From: Saksenaea vasiformis B4078
Taxonomy: Eukaryota > Mucoromycota > Mucoromycetes > Mucorales > Saksenaeaceae
Assembly (NCBI GenBank): GCA_000697055.1
Contig: JNDT01001180.1
Location: 1-32,541 of the forward strand
DNA: 32,541 nucleotides
Reading direction: 5' to 3'
This document shows positions 20,362 to 32,541 of the stretch, piece by piece. The notes below the pieces were generated by a model. It saw only the letters and a list, made by a program, of their open reading frames with translations. It was not told the DNA's origin and ran no database searches. Position 1 is the stretch's first letter. Each line of letters starts with the position of its first letter. A program made the translations under genes and the position numbers.

Positions 20362-23300
20362 TTATTGATTTTCTATATGATTTAAATGTTTAAGGTCATT
20401 TTCTAATGTAACTTCTTCTATCTCAAGCATTTTCAAGCGTTGTCTATGACACAGGATCAATTTAGCTGCTGCAAAAGAAGAAACCTTAATTTACCTGTTT
20501 TTCTCTTTGACTGTTCCAGGGACCATTTCGGCGTAACCCTCCTTGTTCATTTTCGCTGTGATCTTTTCCAGATCTTGTCTCACCTTGTTCAATTTCTTGT
20601 TAAGTCGCGCCTTCTTTTCACTGACGATCATCTTCAGATCACCGCCCTTGGCAGCCGCACGTTCCAACTGCGCTCGTACAACCTGACTTGTCGGCACCAG
20701 AACCTTTAATTTGCTGTCAATTGGTTTGACTGTCCACCCGTCCAACGACGCGTCGCTTGTCTGGATGAAGCACAGTCAGCTATTTTTACCCTGTTTCTTT
20801 TCCATGTGTCTTACCTTCGCATCAATGATGCGCAGATCAGATGCCTTCACGAGATTCTTTATTTCATTTTTGTACAGCTGCAGAGGTCCATGTGCGTCCA
20901 GCAATTCTGCACTGTCACACCATATACTAAACGGCAATTCTTTGCCAACACTGATCTGGTGACTTTGGCGGAGCGATCGCGAGGCATGGATAATGGAAAG
21001 GACAGTCTTTTTATATGAAGATGAGAACCATTTAATGGAAGTGTAATTTCTGGACCTACCTTGAAGTGATCTTCGATTTGTTCATCTCGTAACTCCGCGA
21101 AAGTGTCGACGCTTGGATACGCTTCCAGCATCAACGACTCCGGCCTTTGGGTATTATCTGAGGATGTCTTATCCTTCAAATGTTGCCATAGTTCCTATCA
21201 TTTCTCTTAATATCCGTCGGTTTTGAGTGTGTTCCCACCTCCGTCACAAATGGCATAAAGGGGTGCGTTAGGCGCAGTGACACGTCCATACATGCATGTA
21301 GGATTTGCAGAGTTGCTTTCTGGAAAGAATTAGATCACATAGTGACCACAGAAAAGGACATTACCTGATCGTTTTCTTGTGTATCAGTCTTGTTCAACAT
21401 CGCTTTTGAAAATTCAACATAGACATCGCATACGTCTTCTACGATAAATCTGCGCAGAGCGTCTGTCGCCTCAAATAATCGGTAATTTTCGAAACCATTA
21501 TGACATTTGATCACGGTATCTGCCATACGTGACAGGATGTATCTGTCTGCCAGCGATAAGTTGGATACATTTGGAAGAAGGGCACCATCGTTGCGGAAGT
21601 GTTCCAATCGGCCGAGACCGAACTTGAAGAGATTCCAAAGCTTATTGCAGAAATGGGTCGTTTGGATTACATTTGACATGTCCAAATTGATCTGACGCGA
21701 CTGCAGTAATAATGGTAATAATAATCAGCTCACAACATCTTTCTCAGATCGTGCATTACCTGTTGTGTGTAAGCAACTAAGGCAAATCGCAATGAATCCG
21801 TACCACACAACGGAATACCTTCTGGATATTCCTTTTCAAGGTTACCCGTGCTCCTACGAATTTCTATGAGTAAAGATAAACGTTAATCAAATCCAGCGTG
21901 GGATGTTACCTTTTAACTTCGCTAAGAGGCAAATTGCCACTCAATAAGTTTTGCTTCATGGTATCCAGACTAACGCCTTCTATAACATGCAAAGGATCTA
22001 TGACATTGCCTAGGGATTTGGACATCTTGCGCCCTTGTGCATCACGGACCTACGATCTGTTAGAACAGTCGTTACTGTACCACAATTCTTACCATGGCAT
22101 GCAGGAAGATATCGTTGAATGGAGCAGTGTTTGTAAAATAGTTGGAAAGCATAGCCATTCGTGCGACCCAAAAAAACAAGATGTCAAACCCAGTTTCCAT
22201 AACCTGGAGAGGATACCGTGTCTTTGAAAAAAGCAGGTTACTTGACCATGGTATTCGTGCATAAGGTGCCGCAGCACTTACCGGAATCGCTTCATTTGGA
22301 AACCCTTTCCATCCCAGAGCAGAGAGTGGTAAAAGCGCGGAGGAAAACCATGTATCTAGAACATCATCATCCTACATTGAAATGATTAGATAAAAATTGT
22401 AGTGGCCAAATAAATTATCTACTTACTTTGACTAGTTCATACGACGTGTTTCTAGGCAGTCCCTCCTTCTCTAGTAGCAGCTGTGCTTCTTGATGTGCCT
22501 CCGCCTCGTTGGTCGCGACGATCCAGCGTTCTAGGTGCGTATTTAGAGTCTGCCCAACATATACCGCAGCAACGTTACCTTGGTCATCTGAGTTTTGTTC
22601 TTTAAATTTAACCTGATAAGCCGGGATTTCGTGTCCCCACCATAGCTGTCTCGAGATACACCAATCCTGGATGTTGTCTGCTCGATGACGTTAGACTCTA
22701 ACGATACTGATTGCTTGCGCTCCTACCTAACCAGCGATACCATTCTTGCTCGTGATACTCAGGATATATCTTCATTGTACCGTCCTCCACCTGATGTCGT
22801 GATATTTCCGCAAGTTTTTGGCAATCCACATACCTAGGACGACATAAGGAAATGCATTAACAGGTAGCACCTACCATTGGGGCTGCAGCATTGGTTCGAT
22901 CACATCACCAGACCGAGAGCAGATAGCAACACGCATAGAGTGTTTTGTGTCCTTGCCATCATAGGATCCCGCTTTATCCAGCATATCAATGACAACCGAA
23001 CGTGCATCAAACCGATCCTTGCCCTAAGCGTTTGAAGGTCAGAGATGTCACGCTACGAGTAGACCTTACTATCAGTTCGGCTACGCCACAATTCTCATTT
23101 AATCTTCCTAACTTGTCAAACATGCTGACAACTGGCAATCCGTTTCTTCGAGCGCAAGCATAATCGTTTGGATCATGAGCCGGGGTAATCTACTAAGATT
23201 AAAGTCTGAACAGTGACACACCCAATCACATACTTTTACGACGCCTGTACCGAATTCCATATCCACCAGCCGCTCATCGCAAATAATTGGTAACTTCTTT

Positions 23301-24497
23301 TTTAAAATAGGATGATACACGTATTTCCCATGCAGACTCTAACAGTAATATATTGTACTTGAGTTAACACGTGACCTAACTAGCAAGATAGCAATTCTAC
23401 CTTGTATCGTTCGTCCTCAGGATGGACGGCAACTGCGCAATCTCCTAGCATGGTTTCAATACGTGTTGTTGACACCGTCAGATGTTGGATGCCATCGGGG
23501 TCCGCATCTACGATTGGATAGCGAAAACGATGCAGCACACCAAATTCGACTCTGAATTCACGTCAAATCACACATCCTTTACGATTTTACATCTAGCTCC
23601 TTACTTATCCGATCTGCCTGGAATGCTCAGGAAAGATTGACCTTCAATTTCTTTGTAATCAACCTAAAATCACGTTCAATCTATGCAATAAATAATCACA
23701 TTCTACTGTACCTCTATGTCCGAAATAACCGTTTCCAAAGCACAACACCAGTTCACTAGCCTTGTGTTACGGTAGATAAGTCCATCCCGAAAAAGCCGCA
23801 TGAATGCATTCTGCACTGCTTCATAACGAGGACTATCCATAGTAAAAAACATATTATCCCAGTCCACTGATGCGCCTATGCGTCGCATCTGGTTCAGGAT
23901 TCTATCGCCGTATTTTTTTCGCCATGCCCATACTTCTTTCACAAACGCTTCACGTCCCAAGTCATGCCGGGTAATCTGCTTCTCCCGCATCAGCATTTTT
24001 TCCACGACAGATTGAGTACCAATGCCGGCGTGATCGGTGCCTGGAATCCATTGTACACTATACCCATGCATGCGACGCCAGCGAGCCATCGCATCCTCCA
24101 TGCTCAATGTTAACGCATGACCAATGTGCAAGGAACCCGTCACATTTGGAGGAGGTGTGATCATAGTATACTGTGGCGTTTTATCGTCACCTTTCGCTGC
24201 TGTGCTTGTTGGCCTGAAAAATCCCTGGCTTTCCCACCATTCATACCAGCCCTCTTCAACTGCTTTTGCATCATAGCTCGAAAGGAACGGCTTTTTCGGT
24301 TTGTCACGCTGTCTTTGAAACGACGAGGAAAACGATCGTCTAATGGTTGTGTGCGAAGAAAGCAAGCACGATCGACGTAGATTCAAGGTTGTGGCGACCG
24401 AAATAGTCCGCGTTGAGGCGAATGTCGCATAGCCCGCCATGAGTTGAGTACGATCAAAGTTCAGGGACGCTGGCGATTTTGGACGTCGTCTCCACAA
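20362..24497 (-). CDS. Valyl-tRNA synthetase, probably mitochondrial or dual-targeted
   Basis: 18 exons, 1090 aa: complement(join(20362..20443,20495..20760,20815..21006,21060..21194,21239..21319,21365..21700,21760..21853,21910..22049,22093..22221,22282..22371,22427..22677,22727..22833,22875..23023,23070..23189,23234..23338,23401..23551,23605..23663,23712..24497)). All junctions are in phase, introns 41-62 nt. It charges tRNA-Val. Seen: [16 protein letters not shown] (HIGH at 124-127), [13 protein letters not shown], an editing domain with [11 protein letters not shown] and PAHDPNDY, then [34 protein letters not shown], and KMSKS at 657-661. The C-terminus is a coiled coil completed by the small last exon ([17 protein letters not shown]). 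Residues 1-65 are Arg/Ser-rich without acidic runs, fitting a mitochondrial presequence. A second Met at residue 20 still leaves a presequence. The long N-terminal extension of yeast Vas1 is absent. Confidence 0.95.
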
Positions 24498-25350
24498 AAT
24501 AAAATTCCCCGGCCCGAAATACTACACTTTTTTTTGGTGCGGAGTGGCCCCCAACTACAATCATCATAGGAAAGGTTAAATACGCAGTTTATTGAAATGC
24601 ACATGGAAAGGTGCTGTTTATAGCTATCGCGCCTCTACGTTTCGGAAGAAATATCAAATGGTCATTTAATGGCGGTAGTACATAGACTCCGTGTCAGCTC
24701 TATCGAGACAGTTCAACTAAGGTCAAGAAAGATGAACATGTCTATATCCATATACCAATGACTAAAATTTTGTATGGCACAACGTTGAGATGACACAATT
24801 GCTATACTAATGAAAGCGTTTACAAAAGGATACCTGCGATAGCCTATTATCACATAGAAGAAACTGAATACAAGAGACATCCTCCCAAACTTAAGACGTG
24901 CCTTAGACGTTTAGGCTGCTCTTTGTCGACTAGAATTGCTCCCGTGCCCGACCATGTATGTCACTTTTTCTCTATAAGCAATAGTACGCCTTATAAAGGA
25001 AACAAGGATAGTGTCTCGGGCTGCAGTAATATATCCGCTGATCGCCTCAATACTGTTTAACGGGGTCAATCAGCGTTGTTAGTTTTTACTTTTCTACACG
25101 TGTGGATGGACGGGAAAGAGTAGATCACGTGTGTCTCGTCGATTGAAGTTCTGATTTCGTTAAAAATTACCCTGTATTCCTTCATCCTTCATCATCCACA
25201 ATAAGTGTATTGGGTGCATTATTGCCCAACAGCAAAACGAAAGGTTTTTTCTTACCGTTTACAGCTACTCTCCGATCTTTTCCACATATCCATATATACG
25301 TACCACGAAGTTCTTTCCTTTTCCCCTTCCAGTCCCTTACCATTTAGACT
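24498..25350. other. Divergent spacer between valyl-tRNA synthetase and Sla1-type genes
   Basis: An 853-bp interval holding both upstream regions. No coding frame or RNA gene was recognised. CCTTATAAAGG near 24989-24999 is a palindromic TATA-like site but lies 350 bp from the nearest downstream ATG. Confidence 0.45.
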
Positions 25351-28300
25351 ATGAAGTACATTACCATCTGCAAGGCACTCTATGACTATAACGCACAAAC
25401 AGAGGAGGAAATTACCTTCAAAGAAGACGACATTTTGTATATCCTTGAGAAAGACGATGACGATTGGTGGAAAGCCCAACTCAAAATTCCCTCCCTTGAT
25501 CAAGTCGGCCCGGTGGGGTTGGTACCAGCAAACTACGTGAATGAGGTGAGACAGGTCGCACATTATATTAGCTGTTGAACTGTTTTGTTAGGCCGATCCT
25601 ATCGGTACCGTGAAAGCGCTGTACGATTATGAAGCGCAACAAGAAGAAGAGCTTACTTTTCGAGAAGACGATATTTTGACACTCTACGAAAACGACGATC
25701 CTGATTGGTTTCTTGTAAAGTCAAAACAAGGTCATCTTGGATTGGTGCCAAGTAATTACATTGAGGTATACTGCGCTCGCTGAAAAATTACGCTCGCTTA
25801 GCAAGATCGTTAGGTATCCAGCCACGAAGTCGCCACAGACACTAAGCCAGTCGATGAACACCACTTTGTACAGCCGCCAGCTCCCGCTGCTCCTGCGGTT
25901 ACAGTTGCTCCGGTACTTTATAGTTTGAAGTAGGGAAATAGCACATGGTTGACTGGTCTTATGATAGAGTATGACCCCTGAGAAAACTCACACGATTAAT
26001 GCGAACGACGAAGCAGTATCGTGGTCTGTCAACGAATACGACACCGAAAAGAAAAAGAAAAAGAAAAGCAAAGGAAATTTGCTAGTCGGGAATGGCATGT
26101 TGTGCTATGGCAGTGAAACAGACAAAGTGTCGCCTGTTCGCCAGTTTTCTATTTTGGACGTTGCGAACCATGTACAAGACGGAAAAAATATCCACATCCA
26201 GATCGCAGATGCCACTAAGACAGTTTTAGACTTTCAAGCTTCATCAAAATCGGAAGCAAAGGCTATTGTAAGCAAGATCGACTTATCGAAATCGGCAGTG
26301 AATGTTCCAGTTCCAGGAGCAGCAGCAGCAACAACAGAATCTTTCACAGCACATGCAGAAGGGTCGCATCAAGTCTATGATCCGCAATTTGTAGAGGAAG
26401 CAGCGTCGTATCACCAAACTGACATACAACCAGAACCAACGTACGAACCGGAACCTGCGCCAGTACCCACGCCAGTACCTGCTGCTATTACAACTGCTCC
26501 AGTGTGCGAACCGAGATGGGCTATTGTACTTTATGACTTTGATGCTGATGGTGAGGAAGAGGTCTCTGTCAAAGAAATGGAACAGGTGCTTGTTGTCGAC
26601 TATGTCAGTAGCAACGAGTGGTGGACAATTGAACACCAAGATGGAAGAACTGGAATAGTGCCAATGACCTATGTTAAGTTCCAGGATGAATATGAAGCTG
26701 AATTGGCTGCTGAAGATGAAATGATGCGAAAACAAGAAGCTGAGGAAGCCGAACGTCAACAAAGAGAAGCTGAAGAAGCCGCTGTCCAGAAACGCCGTTT
26801 GGAAGAAGCGGAGCGAGAAAGAAAGAGACAGCAGGAAGAGAAAGAGAGAGTTAGACAGGCAGAAGCAGAACGACGAAGAAAGATGCAGGAAGAGGCGAAG
26901 CAGCGAGAACTGGATGCTAAACGACAGGCAGCTGTAAGTTCGCTTTTGTAGCATGTACAAAATGTTCATATATTTCTTTCTAGCGAGCCGCTGCTGCAGC
27001 AGGTGCTCCCTCGCCTATCCAGGGAAACGCCTCTCCAAGTACGTTTGAAATATAATGAGAATGACCTGTACTAACGTAAATCTTATGCAGGACGTAGCCA
27101 AATCCCCGCCCCTCCGCCACCCGTTAAAGCTCCGAGTAGCAAAACCTTGTCTCCTGGTAAAGTGAATATTGTATTCATTTTGTAGGTCGGCTTATCGCTC
27201 TTGCTAGACCACGCTTCAAAATCCAGTTCAGACCGGCAGAAGCAAGCGCATGATCCTGGTAGTAAGTGATATACAATGCACTAGCGTTAATTAATATTGC
27301 GACAGAGCCCGATCCTGCGAAAGTGAGAATCTGGACGGATCGCACCGGTGCATTTAAGGTGGAAGCACAGTTTTTAGCTGTACACAATGGCAAGATCAGA
27401 TTACACAAGACCAATGGTGTTAAAATTGACGTTCCTGTTCAAAAAATGTGCATTGAGGATATACGATTCATTGAGCATGAGGCTGGGCTTAAGCTTCTAG
27501 AAGATCGAAATGACAATATCCCGCTGGCCCATTTAGCGTCAAAGGGTAGTGACACTGGTCGCTCGAAGCCAAGCTGGAATTGGTTTGACTATTTCATGAA
27601 GGCAAATATCCCGAAGAAGAGTGCTTTACGTTACGCGACCTCCTTCCAAGCGGAAGGACTAGGTGAAGACGACGTGCAACGATTGACCCATCGTCAAATG
27701 AAGTCGCTTGGAATGTCTGAGAATCATGTGCAGCGTTTACAGCGGTTTATTGAAACAGAAGTTGCGGATCCCCCTTCGGACGATGAAGAAGCGAAGAGGA
27801 ACTCACATAAGGGGAAGAAAACGGTTACCTTTGGCGCAACAAGCATCATTGATGACGATGCTGAAGCTGATGATAGTAGCTATCCCGATCAGCCTGACAA
27901 TATCAACTGGCAAATTGAGCAGGACGAGAAGTTGGCAAGACAGCTACAAGAAGAAGAGAATCGCGGAACAGGTTCGCCAGCAAACCGAAGCGTGGGGCTA
28001 CAGCGTCGTGGTAAGCTCATCTTTGTTGCTAACATAACGTAAAGCTTAACTTCTCATTGGATAAAATCATAGGAACGGGCCGTCCAACACCCTCCAACGC
28101 AGCACCGAAGGATGTCAACTCGGACATTTTGGAGAAAATTAAGAGTCAACTTAGCACTGAACCATTGAAACCGTCACCCGCTGCCCCTACTGCTCCTCCT
28201 CCTCCTCCAGCTCCAGCTGTTGCGCCTTCGCCACAGCCTGCTCCTCAGGTACCTGTAAACAACTCCAGTGGATCCCATACCGGATTTGAAGACGATGCAT

Positions 28301-29688
28301 GGGCGCCACGCGCAGCTTCTCCTGTTGTGGCACAAGCCTCGACAAAGAGTGTGGCTGAAGATCCTATGGCGCAGACAAAGGCAGCTTGGTCCGCACCAGC
28401 GCCGGTTGCAAACAAGTTCAACGTTCAAACGACACAAATCGCAACGAACGCCCCGCCCCCTCCTCCTCCGCCTCAGGCACCTTCTGCGCAACAGCCTCCT
28501 GTGCCGCCTCCTGTGCCGCTTCCACCTCGACAACGCCCAACGCCACTGCTGTCACAGCAGAATAAAGTGGATTCACAGTTATTGTCGCAATGGACCAGTG
28601 GCACAGGTGTGAATAATGCATCGACTATTCAGCAACATTCGGCGCCGCAAGTTCAGCAGCCAACGGCAAGCGTGAACTTTGCACAAAACAGTGGTATCCA
28701 GCAAATGCAGCCACCACAACAGCAGTTTACTTCTCAAAACCAGGTATCATCGCCTCAGTCCTACATGATCCAGCAGCAACAGGGACCGGCTCAACCTCTC
28801 AGCATGCAAATGCAACAGTTACAACTGCAAAATCCTTCGCCACAGTCGTACATGACCCAGCAACAACAGCCCCAAGCAACCGGAATGCATTTGCAAGCGC
28901 AACAACAGGGATATAATCTCTCTCCAAGCCCTGGGATGCAGTTCATGCAATTACCACCACAACAACAGCAAAACTCTGCCGTTGTTGCTGCCAACGTTCC
29001 CCTTTCGTCAGTTCTTCCCCCGCCTCTTGTTCCTTCTAATGCTTCTATGGTTGGTGTACAAACACAACAGCCAACCGGTTTTGGATCACAACTTAACCAA
29101 ATGAGCCAACCACTTATGAACTCTCCTGGTTCTGGCTCTAGGACTTGGGCGAATTCAAGTAAGCGGGCACATTTATCGTCTGATACCTATTAACACTCTA
29201 ATCATAGCACCTGATAACCCATTCGGTAATACACCAACGCAGCGACCGCAGATGACTGGTGCTCAGCAGTTCTCTACGCCAGCAGCTGCGCCGTCTCCTT
29301 CACAAGTGTTTGCGTCTATGACTGGGCAACATAATAACGTTCAGGTTCCCCAAAGCAGTGGGTTTGGCCAGTTTGGAATAGGCGCTCAAGGAATAAGTGA
29401 GTTCAATCACAGTGATTGGTCATATAGCTTATGCCTATGTAGATCCAAATGATAAGTACGCTGTCTTTAAGGGCGTGGATACCAGTTCACCAAGCGTGTT
29501 TAGTCCTCAATCGCAACAACGTAGGTCTTTCGTCATATTTTTGTATGCAGTCTAACCTGATAGTTTCAACAGCATTCCAGCAACCACAGCAAACTGGATT
29601 TGTACAGATGCAAACTCAAAATTTCGGTAACCCTGCATTCACAAACCAAGCACCGCCACAGCAGCAGCAGTTCTATAATCGCTGGTAG
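25351..29688 (+). CDS. Sla1-type SH3 adaptor of actin-driven endocytosis
   Basis: Model: join(25351..25545,25592..25765,25814..25912,25968..26933,26984..27038,27091..27156,27208..27258,27306..28010,28073..29158,29208..29396,29443..29520,29573..29688), 12 exons, 1259 aa (yeast Sla1 is 1244). Domain order as in Sla1: SH3-1 (1-65, ALYDYNAQ...DDWWKA...VPANYV), SH3-2 (about 68-123, ALYDYEAQ...GLVPSNYIE), and a conserved Sla1 block from about 157 (VSWSVNEYD...GNGMLCYGSETDK). SH3-3 follows (about 340-396), then a charged Glu/Arg helix (400-480). SHD1, which binds NPFxD cargo signals, is at 536-605; SHD2, a SAM-like fold, at about 620-690 (WFDYFMKANIP...MKSLGMSENHVQRL). The rest is Pro/Gln-rich with TGF/TGM repeats (QPTGFGSQ, QQTGFVQM) that bind End3/Pan1-type EH proteins in yeast, plus one NPF (DNPFGNT). 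It acts at cortical actin patches. Confidence 0.93.
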
Positions 29689-30395
29689 AACTAATTATCG
29701 TGTGATATCCCTGGACAAGTTGTCCTATAGATCCCGTCATCATCTTGTTTTTTTTCTTTATGGAATTAATTGGGTAATAATCAAAAACGCTGTTACTTGT
29801 AAAGTAACTTGATACTATTTGCTCTAATGATCATGGGATTCCACAGCGAAACTCAAGTAGCAGTTGGCGTAACTTAGAGTTCCGAACTTTTGATTGCAAT
29901 GTAATTTGAGGACATTTCATGCAGACTGATGTCATGTCTATAATGTTCTTCGTTACTATCCAGTATCCAGTAGATTATGATGATCTCGCAAAGTGAACAT
30001 GAACGAGATACTTAGCTTGGGCGTGGGTTGAGTAACGTTCAACATTACATAATTTAGAATCTTGCTCGCGATATCAGTATGACGTGGCATAAATTTCCGA
30101 TTACGACTTTCGGATAAATATCTGGGTTCACTGAGCCAGAATACTGCCCACTGTGAATAGTCGAGGACAAGTCCTCCATGGCGATATTTTCAAGCAACGA
30201 TTTCGTTGTACAGGGCAGACATGAAGACTGATAGCAACAGAACACTGGATTTTGAATTACATTTTAAGACATGCGACGTTCCGTTGAAACTTTTAAATTA
30301 GGGTTTACATTAGTTGACTTAGCCATGTGCCACCCAAACGATTCCTTCTTAATAGAGTGTATGTTGTTCTTCCCTTTCTCTCTTTTGGTCTCCCA
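29689..30395. other. Spacer between the Sla1-type gene and the second MACPF-like gene
   Basis: A 707-bp interval with no supported gene. It holds the 3' region of the Sla1-type gene and the upstream region of the next. A T/C-rich tract (30366-30393) sits directly before the ATG at 30396. Confidence 0.45.
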
Positions 30396-32541
30396 ATGAC
30401 ATTCAGTATTCAGGGTCTGAAGAAGGTAATAATATTTGTTCGATCGATTTGTACGATGATTTTTGAAGCGATTTGCCAGTTACCAAAGCTCTTCTCGACG
30501 TGCCGATAACCAGGCTGTTCGGGATTCGGTTGACAGTCAAAAGCCGCAGTCAAATATAGTCGGCTTGCATTTCAATGGGAAACTTGCCAGCGAACCTGCG
30601 ATCGAATTAGTGCAAAGCATAGACAATATTTTGTCACTGATCCACACATTTTCTCCCGATGAATCAGTTGTTGAATCTGGTTGTACAAGAGAAATTAGAA
30701 CAACTGACCTTGAACATGAGGCGTACATAGATGCCGAGTTTTATCAACATCCTCCTGGAATATTTGGATATAATGTGGCGTCAGAGTCATGCAGCAGAAC
30801 TCCCACGATACAACAAAAACAACAAAGTGAAACAAGTTACTATTCGCTTTCATATATGTCTTGCAAAGAAGTAAGCAAGCAAATAAGCTTACAAGCAATA
30901 CCACTAAAACGTGTTCACACTAGGTACGGTTTGATGCGAACAATATTCGATGCAACGCCAAATTCAGGGATGCCATCAAAGAAGCCCTGAAGCCAGAGAT
31001 AACCGACGAGACGTGCATCATAACGACGGGAAAAAAAGGAAGTCAGCCCATAATCATAGAGAGGTCCAATGATGAAAAATATCACGCACTGCAAGACGTA
31101 TTTCAGAGATTTGGTTATTATTATCCTTCTACTATTGAACTAGGTACCATGAAATGCGCCAATGTAAACAGCGAAGTAACCGCTTTCATTACAGGTGGAA
31201 GGCTTGTTTATCAAGAAGTAGAGCTTCAGAATGCGAAAGAATGCTCTATGGAAGCTATCATGGCCAAAATTAACGACGCAAGCAGTAAAACTACATACTG
31301 GCAATCCATAGGTACTTCGAAAACACATTTTGTATTGCAGAACAACTCTCACAGTTTTTCGTATCTAGGTGGAGATTCCACAAAGCTTCTCTTTCATGGT
31401 CTCCAAAGCTGGATTGAAAGCATCAAGGATAAGCCAACCGTTATCAAATTCAAAAATTTGAAGCCGATTTATGACCTCTTGGAGGAAAATGAGCGCTCAA
31501 AGGTTATCGAAGTGTATGAAAGAGTGGTGGCAAACGAAGACTACATATATTATAACTGCCCACTCGATTTTACGCCAAGTACACCATCATCTGCTAACCA
31601 GAAAGGGCCTTATTTGTGCGAAGTTCAATATTTGAAATCTAGCAATGATATAAAGTTCAGTAATATCGAAGAAGGTACGGAACCTGCTGCACAGCGTTTC
31701 ATAATATTCTACCTATTTAGGCGAGCTGATGTGTTTCATGGATTCGGAGAATTTCGTAAAAGACTTGTACGAGGATCGAGTGAATCCCATTGCCTTTAGC
31801 CTCCTACCTAAGTCTGCAAGTAGTGAACAACGGCGCGTGAAATACGGAGACTTGGTTTATTTGCAGTTGACGCATCCAGACCCGGAGTCTCCGCTTGCTA
31901 AACAAAAGGGCAGACTAATATCTGTATCATGGTCTATGCTTCCAGACATAAGTGAAAGAAATCAGAACATTGAAGAACAGAATTACATGATTACTACTTC
32001 TGCCAAAATCTCACCGACTCTGGTCCAGGAATGGTAACTGCAACGCTACAAATGATCGAGCTCTGGTTTTAACCAAGCCTTAGGAAAATCATCCCTATGC
32101 CCAAGGATGGGAATAGACGCACCAATGAAGAAGACAAGCCAGTGGCTAATAAAGCTTCATCTCCACTTAAGACCAGACCTGACTCATGTGAAGCCATTAT
32201 CGATCATCCAGTTGGCGTTCAATACGAATGCAGCGACGAACACGAATCAGATGACAACGATGGTGATACTGTAACGGACTTCGAAACCGACATCAGCGAT
32301 ACGTATGAATCAGAGGATATTGACAGCGACGTTCAAATCGATTCTGAAGACGAGGATGAAGATTTTTATGTTCGCCCAGGGGATAAGATAGCTCTGGAAA
32401 CTGCTATTATTTGTGACACCGGCAATAAAATTACCATACGCCTCTGCCTGGCTCCAAAGAGCTGCTTGCGTGATATGGATATTACACCGCGAAGCTTTGT
32501 GGACCCTATGCTTCCAATGACATCTGCATTTGTCATTTCGT
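30396..32541 (+). CDS. Fungal MACPF-like domain protein, 3' part outside the window
   Basis: Model: join(30396..30425,30469..30870,30924..31674,31721..32033,32084..32541 and beyond), at least 651 aa. The first exon encodes only MTFSIQGLKK; it is needed because the frame upstream of RFASYQ is stopped. All junctions are GT-AG and in phase; the second donor is GTAAGC with a CCACTAAAAC branch site. Seen: LQDVFQRFGYYYPSTIELG at 200-218 and WIESIKDKPTVIKFKNLKPI followed by YDLL around 308-330, the paired blocks shared with the minus-strand gene at 11525-13738. From about 548 to 595 the chain is highly acidic (SDEHESDD, EDEDEDF), then resumes as VRPGDKIALETAIICDTGN. The acidic stretch is probably a disordered linker. 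Role unknown. Confidence 0.65.

Noticed and set aside
24989..24999. CCTTATAAAGG as a CArG (MADS) box
   Set aside because: The A/T core is seven bases, not six, and the site is 350 bp from the nearest downstream start codon.
26283..26969. 228-codon minus-strand frame rich in Phe and Ser
   Set aside because: Antisense of the Glu/Lys/Arg-rich helix of the Sla1-type protein.

Overview
The window looks like nuclear DNA of an early-diverging fungus, most likely a mucoromycete. The genes are intron-rich (10 exons in the PNKP gene, 12 in SLA1, 18 in the valyl-tRNA synthetase). The introns are tiny (38-70 nt), nearly all GT-AG, with CTAAC/CTAAT-like branch sites. The window also carries gene families I associate with mucoromycetes and glomeromycetes. 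Exon models were built by hand: every join was checked for reading frame, and for agreement with the protein family where one is recognised. No search was run.

Layout. 1-860 (-): a broken ORF with DPG and S/TDG motifs, probably a dead mobile-element protein (Fanzor/TnpB-like at best guess). 1278-2832 (+): a Caprin-like RNA-binding protein with a C-terminal RGG tail. 3047-4760 (-): polynucleotide kinase 3'-phosphatase. 5435-6521 (-): transaldolase. 6522-11524: a 5-kb stretch with no convincing gene, holding a perfect hairpin, small repeats and coding relics. 11525-13738 (-): a MACPF-like fungal protein. 13844-15020 (+): an inositol polyphosphate multikinase, head-to-head with the previous gene across 105 bp. 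15724-19849 (-): a full-length ABCB (P-glycoprotein type) transporter. 20362-24497 (-): valyl-tRNA synthetase with a probable mitochondrial presequence. 25351-29688 (+): a Sla1-type endocytic adaptor. 30396 to the window end (+): a second MACPF-like protein, cut off by the window.

Most genes are unrelated housekeeping functions: the pentose phosphate pathway, inositol phosphate signalling, DNA end repair, tRNA charging, endocytosis and drug or lipid export. There is no sign of a gene cluster with one pathway. The two MACPF-like genes are relatives lying about 17 kb apart in opposite orientation.

The most notable single item is in the inositol polyphosphate kinase gene. Its first intron (14169-14238) starts ATATCCTTTT, has a TCCTTAAC branch site and ends in AC: a textbook U12-type (minor-spliceosome) AT-AC intron. 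It is the only junction I found that restores the reading frame. Other points worth a look are the fungal Caprin homologue, a PIP-box-like motif assembled across the first intron of PNKP, and a palindrome-framed TGAGTCA site upstream of transaldolase.
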